Below, piece by piece: positions 18,992 to 27,340 of a stretch of DNA of 64,000 bases. Every line of letters begins with the position of its first letter. Position 1 is the stretch's first letter. A program made the position numbers and the translations under genes. The DNA is taken from positions 186,001 through 250,000 of the forward strand of contig NZ_FOZM01000002.1 in the NCBI RefSeq assembly GCF_900114675.1. Reading direction: 5' to 3'. Source of the stretch: Yoonia litorea. GTDB lineage: Bacteria > Pseudomonadota > Alphaproteobacteria > Rhodobacterales > Rhodobacteraceae. The notes beneath the pieces are model-generated. The model was not told where the DNA came from, ran no database searches, and saw nothing but the letters and a program-made list of their open reading frames with translations.

Positions 18992-19219
18992 TTCTTTTCA
19001 GCGCGTTAACGACTGTGTCGTTGACAACACCCTCGATTTCATCGCCAAATGAAGGGGATGATGACGCGACGTTTCCATTCCGCTCGACCATCGGCACCTT
19101 GCCGGACAAAGCGGCTTAAACTCAGGAAATCGCGTTCATACTTCATAACGTAGTGTCGGGATTTGGTGCATGGGCAACTGTTCATGCACTCCTGTCAATG
19201 AACGATCAAAGGAGGAATG
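18992..19219. promoter_or_regulatory. lptB-hpf intergenic region with hairpin; no rpoN
   Basis: A 228-base gap. GTGCATG (19166-19172) and CATGCAC (19183-19189) can pair in the hpf leader around a 10-base loop. A minus-strand reading of 41 codons (TTG 19109, or ATG 19091 with AAGG upstream, to TAA 18984) has ordinary amino-acid composition but no known match; its stop overlaps the end of lptB. I rate it as a possible small protein or remnant rather than a gene. No sigma-54 gene remnant is recognisable. Confidence 0.35.
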
Positions 19220-19801
19220 ATGCGTTACCAAATCAGCGGAAAACAGATCGACATAGGCGAGGCTCTCCAGACCCACGTTAAGACGGAACTGACCGATATT
19301 GTGAGCAAATATGCCGGTCGCCCGACCGAGGCCATGGTGACTTTCTCAAAGTCGGGGCATGAGTTTGTCTGCGAAACCGTTGTCCACCTTTCAACGGGTC
19401 TGAATGCTTCCGCGACAGGTAAGGCGCATGAAATTTACGCCGCATTCGACTCAAGCTCAGAAAAGATGGATAAGCAGCTTCGTCGATATAAGCGCCGCTT
19501 AAAAGACCACCATCGCGAGCGATCACAGCCAGTTGAACTTTCGGATGCGGGGTCATATATCCTCGAATCAAGGGACGAGTCGGAGGACTCCGAACAGGAC
19601 GCATCAAACCCCATGATCGTCGCCGAGATGGAGGCAAAGATTCCTTCTTTGTCGGTCGGTGAGGCGGTGATGCAGATGGAGCTTTCGAGTGCGCCTGTTT
19701 TGGTATTTCGGAACGAAAAACATAGCGGAATAAACGTCGTTTACCGGCGTGATGATGGAAACATTGGCTGGATTGACCCGCGAACAAATGGGTCGGCATA
19801 G
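19220..19801 (+). CDS. hpf: Long-form ribosome hibernation promoting factor
   Basis: 193 residues. The ATG at 19220 is preferred over the one directly before it, because AAAGGAGG then has a spacing of about 4. An N-terminal S30AE domain (about 1-100) is followed by an acidic linker and a C-terminal domain of about 55 residues (SVGEAVMQMELS, VFRNEKHSGINVVYRRDDG). That is the long form, known to join two 70S ribosomes into 100S dimers without RMF. It is followed by ptsN after 26 bases, as in the classic rpoN cluster. Confidence 0.95.
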   Translation: MRYQISGKQIDIGEALQTHVKTELTDIVSKYAGRPTEAMVTFSKSGHEFVCETVVHLSTGLNASATGKAHEIYAAFDSSSEKMDKQLRRYKRRLKDHHRERSQPVELSDAGSYILESRDESEDSEQDASNPMIVAEMEAKIPSLSVGEAVMQMELSSAPVLVFRNEKHSGINVVYRRDDGNIGWIDPRTNGSA

Positions 19802-19827
19802 CCACCTGAAAACAAGAGACGCGTTCG

Positions 19828-20292
19828 ATGCGAATGAGCACGATACTTAGGGCTGATGCGGTCAAATCGATTTCTTCCTGCACCAGCAAGAAGCGTCTTT
19901 TCCATGATCTGGGTGAACTGGCAGAAGCCAGCTATGGTTTGTCAGCAACCCAGGTCATTGATGCTCTGATCGAACGCGAAGGGCTTGGCCCGACTGGCGT
20001 TGGCCATGGCATTGCACTGCCACACGCGCGCCTGACAACTGCGTCAGAGGTGTGTGGACTGTTTCTTCGTTTGGAAAAGCCGATCAACTTTGACTCCGTC
20101 GACCGTCAGCCAGTCGACCTCGTCTTTGCTTTGATCGCACCTGAGGATGCGGGTGTTGACCACCTCAAGGCACTTGCACTGGTGTCGCGGACGCTCCGCG
20201 ATCAGGCAATTTGTGCAAAGCTGCGGGCCAATAGCGAGGCAGCGACATTACATACAATTCTGACCGAGGTTCAGGCATCACAAGCCGCCTAG
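19828..20292 (+). CDS. ptsN: Nitrogen PTS enzyme IIA
   Basis: 154 residues. EIIA fold with phosphoacceptor H66 in GHGIALPHAR. EIIA-Ntr is the end of a regulatory phosphorelay (PtsP, NPr) that controls potassium transport, stress and nitrogen responses. Its partners are not in the window. The start could also be the second methionine. Its stop overlaps the convergent sulfotransferase stop by four bases. Confidence 0.93.
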   Translation: MRMSTILRADAVKSISSCTSKKRLFHDLGELAEASYGLSATQVIDALIEREGLGPTGVGHGIALPHARLTTASEVCGLFLRLEKPINFDSVDRQPVDLVFALIAPEDAGVDHLKALALVSRTLRDQAICAKLRANSEAATLHTILTEVQASQAA

Positions 20293-21713
20293 GCCCAATC
20301 GCGAAAGCCGAAGATCTCATAGTCTCGTGCATACGCGGCGCGAGCTGCTTTTTCGATTTCCAGATCGTAGATCTCGTCAAGCCAATCCTGATATGGATGC
20401 CTTGCGTTGATGAATTCGGGCACCCCGGACTTGCCAATTGCCGCTGCAAGACTGGGCAAAGCCGTGTGAAGCTCCTCTTCCCGCAACACGGCATCCGGGC
20501 AAGCAAACTGCGTGACGCCATGCAGTAGGGCATGTTGGCTCGCCCAAGTCGGATCGACACGGATGCTGGTCTGCCCCGAAATATTCAACCGTAAGAATTT
20601 CAGAAAAGCGGCAAACGCAGTTTTGTGTGCTTCAAGGTCATAGCCGTCTTCGCGTGTCATTGACGGCGCTTCTTGCGGGATCGGTAGCTTGTGGACGCGA
20701 CGCAGGTTTGCTCGAATTTCCGCGAAGCGCCCATTCTTGTCGATCAGGATCCGGTCGCAGAAAGCGGCGTGTGCTCTGGCGACGGGGTGGCGCACCACTG
20801 TGAAACTCCGGTGCGGCAGGTGCTGTTCGTACCATTCTCTCAGGCTGCGCTGTGTAAATTTTGCCAGCGGCTGGACACCATCAAGCCGTTCCAGCCATTC
20901 TTTTACTGCAGCATCCGGGCCGGATTTCAGAGGGGCATATAACAAACCTGATCGCCCTGCCGCGATATAGGATGGAATAGATGGGCCGCGTTGCGGCTCA
21001 AAGCTGGACATACCCCAAAGACCAAACCAATCAACCTCCTTGAGGGTCTCTGACATTTCATCAAAGTTTTTTATTTTGATTTTTTGACTTTCAGGGTTTT
21101 GCTTTTTAATTTTTTTCTTGATCCTACCGAGTTTATTTTGCGACTGCAGAAAACCCAGCAAACCGTTCAAAACCTCAACATCCTGAAGATCATCGTAGTC
21201 AAGCTGGAATGCCGTCTGGCCGGTCACTTGCAACTTGCGCAGGAGTTCTTTCTGAAATCCAGTGATTGCATCAAGATGGGTCCGAAACTCTGAAATATCG
21301 AAAGAGATCGGTTGCGATTTTGAATGTGTCGCGTTCGTGAGTTTCCATTGTCCGGTAGCTTGCGCGATCTTCCAACTTACAAAGCTGTCCAGCGGATTGC
21401 GTCTGAGGATGACTTTGGCACAACGGGGGTCTTCCAGGCACGCTTGCACGATACGCGGATCATGATTGTGAAAGAGGCGAAAGCCCGCCATCGCGTCGCT
21501 TTCCTTGATCCTTTCGAGAAGCACAAAAGGTTTCGCTTCCCGTTCCTCCAGCGTGACCCCCAACAGCGCCTCCGTCTTTGGTGATCCAATGAAAGATGGA
21601 TTGAAAGCCTCGCCATGGCTGGTGACGCCTTCAACGTGGTTCAGGTTTTCTTCAAGGAAGTTTGACCCCGTGCGCATCTCGGCCAGAATAACGAAGTAAT
21701 CGAAACGGCTCAT
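20289..21713 (-). CDS. Two-domain sulfotransferase (NodH-like)
   Basis: 474 residues holding two PAPS-dependent-type sulfotransferase domains. Domain 1 (about 1-200): 5'-phosphosulfate loop AEMRTGSNFLEENL and 3'-phosphate motif ILRRNPLDSFVSWKIA. Domain 2 (about 250-474): a sulfotransferase-family-2-like start YAPLKSGPDAAVKEWL and 3'-phosphate motif FTVVRHPVARAHAAF. A lysine-rich, AT-rich linker (codons at about 21060-21130) joins them. Such genes are labelled nodulation protein NodH in roseobacters without proof of substrate. Overlap with the upstream glycosyltransferase (ATGA) and the nearby cysQ suggest sulfation of a surface glycan. Both domains seem to keep nucleotide-binding residues, but catalytic bases cannot be confirmed by eye. 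Confidence 0.85.
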   Translation of the reverse strand: MSRFDYFVILAEMRTGSNFLEENLNHVEGVTSHGEAFNPSFIGSPKTEALLGVTLEEREAKPFVLLERIKESDAMAGFRLFHNHDPRIVQACLEDPRCAKVILRRNPLDSFVSWKIAQATGQWKLTNATHSKSQPISFDISEFRTHLDAITGFQKELLRKLQVTGQTAFQLDYDDLQDVEVLNGLLGFLQSQNKLGRIKKKIKKQNPESQKIKIKNFDEMSETLKEVDWFGLWGMSSFEPQRGPSIPSYIAAGRSGLLYAPLKSGPDAAVKEWLERLDGVQPLAKFTQRSLREWYEQHLPHRSFTVVRHPVARAHAAFCDRILIDKNGRFAEIRANLRRVHKLPIPQEAPSMTREDGYDLEAHKTAFAAFLKFLRLNISGQTSIRVDPTWASQHALLHGVTQFACPDAVLREEELHTALPSLAAAIGKSGVPEFINARHPYQDWLDEIYDLEIEKAARAAYARDYEIFGFRDWA

Positions 21714-23413
21714 TTCCCGGCCACGATGTAAGGTTTGCGGCGTGATTGCCGACGTCGCGTCTGCACCGTTAGCGCGGTGATGTCACCGGTGAGGAAAGGG
21801 TGCATCCCTTGGTTCTTGAGATCTTGCAAGAATGCCGCAAGGCCTTCGATATCGGCCATGCGAGGTGCCTCGGAAATTGCCCGCCCCTTGTGCCCTGCGA
21901 TTTCATCAATGATCGTCTGCAGAACATCCATCGGTGCCTCGACAAATTCGGCGAGCGACATGATCCTGACGCGGGCGCGAACCTGTGGCGACCGCAAGAC
22001 TTTCAGAAATTTGTTCTCGATACGCTGCAATCGAGCAGCCTCTGCGCGCACCTCACTGGCCGACCTTCCAGACAAGAATAACGGAACCGACCAAGCGCCG
22101 GTGACAACCCAGATACTGGCATTTGTATCCTTGGCCAGGGTCCAGCAAATTCCTTGGCTGTCGGCGGGGCCAAACTGAAAACAGTGATGCTTTTCACGGG
22201 CGTTCCAAATCAGGTTCGTCAAAAACATCTTGGGATTGTAGTCCCGCAGGCGCGGATGGTCTGACAAGCCGCCCCTGTACAATTCAACGCCATCGGCGAA
22301 GTGTACCCGATCACGGGCAAAAAGATGGCCATGTACTTCTGCGCCGGTTCTACGTGCAAGCCACCGTTGGAAATCAGGGAAAATATCATCAAAACCCTGT
22401 AGAACCGCGTAAGGCGAGGCGGTCAGAACCGCTTGCCGGTCACTGCTGGGAAAGCGGCTTTGCATGAAGAGACCGGGCCGACCATAGGTGCGGCGTTCAA
22501 CAGCTTGCGAGAACAACCGATCAACCGCCCCGGTATTGGGTTCAGCATCAATTTGGTCCGGCGCACTCGGCTGAGGAAAAGTTTGAAAAAGGAGTTCGGC
22601 ATCTCGCCAAATCTTACGCGCGACAAAGCAACCTGACCTCTGCAATAGCTCAAGATGGTCATCAAAGAAGATGTGCGGCTTTCCCTGGTGATCAAACTTT
22701 GCCAGCGTAAGTGACTTACTCTCGACGCGCCTTGCATGCATGCGGACGAGGCTTTGGTAATAGCTTTCGTCGGGGATCCAGACGCTTTTGAAGTAACGGT
22801 CATACGCTGGGCGTTTTGGGTCTTGTAGGATGGCCTCAAGCGTTTGCCGCGTCAGACACCACCACTGCGACCCCATATGGGGAACCAATCCTTCAGGAAG
22901 GGCGCGCCGGTAGCCCACGAGTTGCTGCAAACGAACTGCGAGGTCGAACAGCTTGCGGTTCTTTTTCCAGGCGAAAGGGAAACGCAGCGTGAATCGTTCG
23001 CGGTCAAGGCCTCCAACAGTCCAGGGGACATCAGCAGTGGTCGCGCTTTCGATGAAGTCTGTATCCGGATGCCGGGCAAGATAGGCCTCAAGTTCAGAGA
23101 CGGGCCGCAAAGGCATACAGGCCCCAGAGGCGAGATATACATGGCTGACCGAAGGAAACTCATCGAGCATCAGCGTTGCGGCCGATTGCGTTGCTTCAAC
23201 GAGACCCCAGGTCCCCCACTCACACCGAGACCGGCTGGCAAAACGAACATCCGGCAGATCGGAAATTGCATGCACAAAATGGTCGTGTGTTGCGGGCTCA
23301 ACGTTTCGATCAACATGGATCACAACCGGACAGCCGCCTTCGGCCCAGCGGCGCACCATCTGTTCAGCGCGATCAAAGGCCGTATGGACCAACATGATGA
23401 CACCAAGCGTCAT
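21710..23413 (-). CDS. GT14-type beta-1,6-N-acetylglucosaminyltransferase-like with DUF5928
   Basis: 567 residues from the ATG at 23413, which overlaps the preceding gene stop (ATGA) and gives MTLGVIMLVHTAF. The N-terminal 270 residues resemble core-2/I-branching enzymes: PVVIHVDRNV, SRSRCEWGTWGLVEAT, VYLASGACMPLRP, MGSQWWCLTRQTLEAIL, WIPDESYYQSLV. The C-terminal half (about 300-567) fits the DUF5928 type found in Rhodobacteraceae and has no assigned role. It probably adds GlcNAc-like or xylose-like residues to a surface glycan; donor and acceptor are unknown. It lies between a glycosyltransferase and the sulfotransferase on one transcript. Confidence 0.82.
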   Translation of the reverse strand: MTLGVIMLVHTAFDRAEQMVRRWAEGGCPVVIHVDRNVEPATHDHFVHAISDLPDVRFASRSRCEWGTWGLVEATQSAATLMLDEFPSVSHVYLASGACMPLRPVSELEAYLARHPDTDFIESATTADVPWTVGGLDRERFTLRFPFAWKKNRKLFDLAVRLQQLVGYRRALPEGLVPHMGSQWWCLTRQTLEAILQDPKRPAYDRYFKSVWIPDESYYQSLVRMHARRVESKSLTLAKFDHQGKPHIFFDDHLELLQRSGCFVARKIWRDAELLFQTFPQPSAPDQIDAEPNTGAVDRLFSQAVERRTYGRPGLFMQSRFPSSDRQAVLTASPYAVLQGFDDIFPDFQRWLARRTGAEVHGHLFARDRVHFADGVELYRGGLSDHPRLRDYNPKMFLTNLIWNAREKHHCFQFGPADSQGICWTLAKDTNASIWVVTGAWSVPLFLSGRSASEVRAEAARLQRIENKFLKVLRSPQVRARVRIMSLAEFVEAPMDVLQTIIDEIAGHKGRAISEAPRMADIEGLAAFLQDLKNQGMHPFLTGDITALTVQTRRRQSRRKPYIVAGK

Positions 23414-24420
23414 GCCCAATTTCCCTTCGACATCAGCCCCAAGATCTCCAGCTGCCGCCAGTTGATGTATTGCTCGCTCCATTCACACCAAAGGTCTGGG
23501 TCAGCTCCGTGGCGTTCGGCATAAGTCTTGTATTCCTTTCCGCCCTTATAGTGTTCCCCGCGCTCCGCCTCCTCACTGGCGCGTTCCACAAATGTGTTAA
23601 GGAACTTGGCGTGGAGCAGAATGCCGGACGTCTTTTCACCACCCTGTTGGTCATAGACAAGGTTCAGGCCACGCGGCAGCATCATATGTGTTGAGCTCAC
23701 GTAGGTGTAGGGCTTCCGCCACTTTACAAATGGGATTTTATTGAGCGCGGGCGCCTGCTTGGGTTTGCCTGCGAAAAATGCTCGCGCACGTGGCCCGCCT
23801 TGGATCCACAGATTGCGCAACAAGGCATTTCGCGAAATGACGTAGTTGCCTGGGTCAAACCAGCACGCGGTTTTAAATGGGTCTTCACCCGCCTTGTAAT
23901 TGGTGCTTCCAACCGGCCCTTTGGGATACATGTCCAAAAGCATCGCGCCGAATGAACGCACCTGCGACGCGTCTAACCAATCAGCCAGCGCCCGGATTGG
24001 CCGCGTGTCACAGAATGGGTAGACAAAGAATTCATCAACATCGACTGTCAGCGCCCAATGCCCCGGCGCATACTTTCCTTGCAGATAGGTCAACCAGTCC
24101 ATGCCAAAGCGTGAGTCGCCATAGGCGCCTTTTGTCGTCCAGAGCGAAACATCAGGTTGTTTCAGAACGTAAGCTGCGCCTTCGTCCTGGCTGTCATTAT
24201 CGACCATGATAAAGTGATTGACGCCAAGGCGGCGGTAGTAGGACAGGAAGTACGGGAGCCGCACGTCTTCATTACGGAACACGCAAAACAAGAGGATATC
24301 ATCAGGGGCGATGCGCTTGGTTCTGTTCGCAACCTCCCGTAAGTCGCGGCCCTTTTGCAAAGCGCGTAGGCGCCAACGCTTTCTTTGCCAACGCAACCGG
24401 TATGAGGTCAAAATTCCCAA
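23410..24420 (-). CDS. Glycosyltransferase family 2-like protein (copy 1)
   Basis: 336 residues. The GT2/GT92-type core is clear: DILLFCVFRNEDVRLPYFL, HFIMVDNDSQDEG, LTVDVDEFFVYP (a DxD metal-binding motif), YPKGPVGS, YTYVSSTHMMLP and a C-terminal LMSKGNW. It is paralogous to the next upstream gene along its whole length. A basic N-terminus without a membrane segment suggests a cytosolic or peripheral enzyme. Sugar and acceptor are unknown. It is coupled to the GT14-like gene by an ATGA overlap. Confidence 0.85.
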   Translation of the reverse strand: MGILTSYRLRWQRKRWRLRALQKGRDLREVANRTKRIAPDDILLFCVFRNEDVRLPYFLSYYRRLGVNHFIMVDNDSQDEGAAYVLKQPDVSLWTTKGAYGDSRFGMDWLTYLQGKYAPGHWALTVDVDEFFVYPFCDTRPIRALADWLDASQVRSFGAMLLDMYPKGPVGSTNYKAGEDPFKTACWFDPGNYVISRNALLRNLWIQGGPRARAFFAGKPKQAPALNKIPFVKWRKPYTYVSSTHMMLPRGLNLVYDQQGGEKTSGILLHAKFLNTFVERASEEAERGEHYKGGKEYKTYAERHGADPDLWCEWSEQYINWRQLEILGLMSKGNWA

Positions 24421-24460
24421 GGTACGAAACTAGTCTCTGTCTAAGAATAAAGCCTGCATA

Positions 24461-25498
24461 TCAGACCCAATCCCCTTTTGACATCAACCCGCATTCGACA
24501 AGTTTTTGCGGTCCATCATAGTACGCGGCGTCCTTGTGCCAGAGGGTAATGCCACTCGCCAGACGCCGGTGGTAGTCTTGGTAAAGTGTCGTGTTTTGAA
24601 AATGCTGTTTTCTTTCCAGTTCCTCGGCCGACTTCTCAGCGATGATCGGCAGAAACTTCGTATGAAGTAGTGCGCCGCTCGCTTTCGTTTTCCCCTCAAG
24701 GTCGAACGAATCGTGAAGATGACGGGGCAACATCTGATGCGTCGAACTTACGTAGGTGTATCGGCGATTCCAGCGCACCAGCGGGGTCTTGTTCAAAGTC
24801 GGTGAGCGTTCTGGTTGATCTGAAAAGAATACGCGTTCCCTGACACCGCCCTGAATCCAGGTGTTGCCGTAGTATGCGTGAATGCTGCTTCGGTAGTTAC
24901 CTTGATCGAACCAGCTAAGGGTCTCTGTAGGATCATCACCAGCGCGATAGGAACTGCCGCCCAACGGGCCTTTCGGGTAAAGGTCCACCATCACTGCACC
25001 GAATGATGATCTTTGTTTGGTGTCCAGCCAAGAGGTCAAATTGCGTAAATCGCGCGCTTCGCAATCTGGATAAACCAGAAGTTCATCCGCATCGACCGTC
25101 AGACACCAATGCCCATGACCAAATTGCCAAAGCAACCAACCCAACCAGTCCATACCGAAACGGGAGAGCCTGTATGAATGCGCGCTGTGCCAGAGAGAGA
25201 CATCGGGTTGCTGTCGCAAAAATTCGGCCGTCCCGTCAGAGCTTTCGTTGTCAACGAAGAAAAAGTGGGTCACCCCAAGCTTGCGATAGTAGGCAAGGAA
25301 AAACGGCAGCCGCAACGCCTCATTACGCACGGTAGAGAACAGTAAGATGCTATCGCGCCTGATGTCGCTGGTCCGATCCACGATAGATGTAATCTCGTGC
25401 CGTTTCCGCCAGATACGGAACAGGAAACGCCGCCTTTTCCAACGCAACCGATAGGCACCTGACAGTCCCGGCAAGCCCTTGTCTGAGCTCAACGCCAT
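24461..25498 (-). CDS. Glycosyltransferase family 2-like protein (copy 2)
   Basis: 345 residues, paralogue of the neighbouring gene with blocks in the same order: SILLFSTVRNEALRLPFFL, FFFVDNESSDGTAEF, LTVDADELLVYP, YPKGPLGGSSY, YTYVSSTHQMLP and final LMSKGDW. Divergence is even along the protein, so this is an old tandem duplication, probably with different specificities. It lies 11 bases after galU and 40 bases before copy 1. Confidence 0.85.
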   Translation of the reverse strand: MALSSDKGLPGLSGAYRLRWKRRRFLFRIWRKRHEITSIVDRTSDIRRDSILLFSTVRNEALRLPFFLAYYRKLGVTHFFFVDNESSDGTAEFLRQQPDVSLWHSAHSYRLSRFGMDWLGWLLWQFGHGHWCLTVDADELLVYPDCEARDLRNLTSWLDTKQRSSFGAVMVDLYPKGPLGGSSYRAGDDPTETLSWFDQGNYRSSIHAYYGNTWIQGGVRERVFFSDQPERSPTLNKTPLVRWNRRYTYVSSTHQMLPRHLHDSFDLEGKTKASGALLHTKFLPIIAEKSAEELERKQHFQNTTLYQDYHRRLASGITLWHKDAAYYDGPQKLVECGLMSKGDWV

Positions 25499-25509
25499 CC
25501 GGCGAAGTC

Positions 25510-26403
25510 CTATTGCGCCGCCTGCCTTGTCGCGTGCATTTCCGAGAGAAAGTCAGAGAATTCATCCCGCAGGTCTGGACGCGACAATGCAAAGGCGACT
25601 GTCGCCTGCAAAAAGCCAGCCTTCGATCCGCAATCATATCGTTGCCCGTCAAATCGGTAGCCATATACATCGCGTCCAGCAGTGATTTCCGCTGCGATGG
25701 CATCGGTCAGTTGAATTTCACCGCCCGCACCGCGTTCGATATCCTCAAGATTTCGCATGATTTGGGGTGTCAGGATGTATCTGCCAATGACCACGAGGTT
25801 TGATGGCGCTTCGCCAAGTGGCGGTTTTTCCACCATGCCTTGCACCCGCGCGAGCGGGCCATTCTGTTCAGCGACGTCGAGCACACCGTAAAGCGAAGCT
25901 TGTTGAGGCGATACTTCCATTGCTGCAACCATCGCGCCACCTGTTTCCTCATACGCCTCAACCATCTGCTGCAAACAGGGTTTGGGTCCGGAGATCACGT
26001 CGTCCGGCAGCATGACAGCAAACGGTTCGTCACCGATCAGCTTGCGCGCACAGGCAACAGCATGGCCAAGGCCAAGCGCCTTGTGCTGGCGAAGATAGGC
26101 AATCGTGCCACTTTCCATGTTGGTTGCCTGCAAAACCTCGAGCAGATCTGTCTTTCCTGCTTTTTCAAGCTCTGCTTCAAGATCGGGAGATACGTCAAAA
26201 TAGTCTTCGAGCGCAGACTTGCCGCGTGCCGTGACGAATATGAAGTCCTCGATCCCGGCGGCACGCGCTTCATCGATTGCATATTGGATCAACGGACGAT
26301 CAACCAAAGTCATGATTTCCTTAGGAACCGACTTTGTCGCAGGCAAGAAACGTGTCCCCAGCCCTGCGACGGGAAAGATCGCTTTGGTCACTTTTCTCTG
26401 CAT
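25510..26403 (-). CDS. galU: UTP-glucose-1-phosphate uridylyltransferase
   Basis: 297 residues from the ATG at 26403; in-frame ATGs at 26415 and 26445 are alternatives, but family members begin close to RKVTKAIFPVAGLGTRF. It makes UDP-glucose for surface glycans. VAGLGTRFLPATKS, KEIMTLVDRPLIQYAIDEA, MLPDDVI, GMVEKP and YDCGSKAGFLQA are conserved. It heads the glycosyltransferase group, whose products would consume UDP-sugars. The 136 bases separating it from kdsB allow its own promoter. Confidence 0.96.
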   Translation of the reverse strand: MQRKVTKAIFPVAGLGTRFLPATKSVPKEIMTLVDRPLIQYAIDEARAAGIEDFIFVTARGKSALEDYFDVSPDLEAELEKAGKTDLLEVLQATNMESGTIAYLRQHKALGLGHAVACARKLIGDEPFAVMLPDDVISGPKPCLQQMVEAYEETGGAMVAAMEVSPQQASLYGVLDVAEQNGPLARVQGMVEKPPLGEAPSNLVVIGRYILTPQIMRNLEDIERGAGGEIQLTDAIAAEITAGRDVYGYRFDGQRYDCGSKAGFLQATVAFALSRPDLRDEFSDFLSEMHATRQAAQ

Positions 26404-26539
26404 TTCTCTGCCCATTTGCTGCGATTCAGATTTAGCATCCTGCATAGCCGGTTAGTGCGACGACATTAAGACGGCATGAACACATAATTCCGATTAAACC
26501 GCCACACGAAAGGCGATCATATGATGTCAGCTCCGAACC

Positions 26540-27340
26540 CTAGTCCAGTCCCATGTCCTGCATCATTGCTTCGATCCGCGGAACATCTTCCGGGTTATTG
26601 AGCTCCCAAAACTGGCGCCCCCGTGCCTCGACCTCGACGCAAAGCATTGGAACCCCGCGCTCAAGGAAGCGCAGTTGCTCAAGACCCTCCAGATTTTCCA
26701 AAGGTCCGGCCGGCCAAGTGGCGTAGGCACGCAGGGCATCAGGCCGGTAGGCGTAGACACCCACATGATGAAAAACAGGGGTTTCGTCAGTATCTGCAAA
26801 GGTCTGCCCAGTGTAGGGAATGACCTCTTTGGAAAAGTACAGCGCGTTGTTGTCGGTTCCAAAGACTGCTGTTGTGCCACCGACCCGGCCTGCGCGGCGG
26901 TCCGCCAGAAATCCGTTGAGGGCACGTCCATCTGTGCGCAAAACCGGCGTTGCGACATCAGCGTCAGGGTTCTCTCGAAGTCCCGCGATAAGATCCTCGA
27001 CGAACCACGCAGGCGTAAGAGGGGCATCGCCCTGTAGATTGACGATAACATCAAAGTCTCTACCCAGATTTGATAGGGTTTCCGCGCAGCGCTCAGTCCC
27101 GTTTGCGCAGTCAGTCGAGGTCATGGCAACTTCAGCTCCGAATGCGCGCGCCGCATTGGCTATCCGTTCGTCGTCGGTTGCCACGACAACCTGATCGACA
27201 CCATTGACCGATATCGCCGCTTCCCACGAGCGTTGGATCAGGCTTTTTGACTTTCCGCCTGCCCCGCGCAAACCGACCAACGGCTTTCCCGGATATCGCG
27301 TGGAGGCATAGCGGGCCGGTATCGCAATCAGAACAGACAT
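26540..27340 (-). CDS. kdsB: CMP-Kdo synthetase (3-deoxy-manno-octulosonate cytidylyltransferase)
   Basis: 266 residues. The ATG at 27340 shares one base with the cysQ stop (TGATG); an in-frame GTG at 27343 precedes it. SVLIAIPARYASTRYPGKPL, VATDDERI, NLQGDAPL, HVGVYAYRPDAL and LEQLRFLE mark KdsB. It activates Kdo with CTP for lipid A core, or for Kdo-based capsule anchors. Together with kdsD in this window it points to Kdo metabolism, although a second kdsB elsewhere cannot be excluded. Confidence 0.95.
   Translation of the reverse strand: MSVLIAIPARYASTRYPGKPLVGLRGAGGKSKSLIQRSWEAAISVNGVDQVVVATDDERIANAARAFGAEVAMTSTDCANGTERCAETLSNLGRDFDVIVNLQGDAPLTPAWFVEDLIAGLRENPDADVATPVLRTDGRALNGFLADRRAGRVGGTTAVFGTDNNALYFSKEVIPYTGQTFADTDETPVFHHVGVYAYRPDALRAYATWPAGPLENLEGLEQLRFLERGVPMLCVEVEARGRQFWELNNPEDVPRIEAMMQDMGLD

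Noticed and set aside
19133..19144. Twelve-base match CGTTCATACTTC shared with 46970-46981, both upstream of genes
   Set aside because: With 64 kb of sequence, chance 12-base matches are expected; no wider similarity surrounds it.
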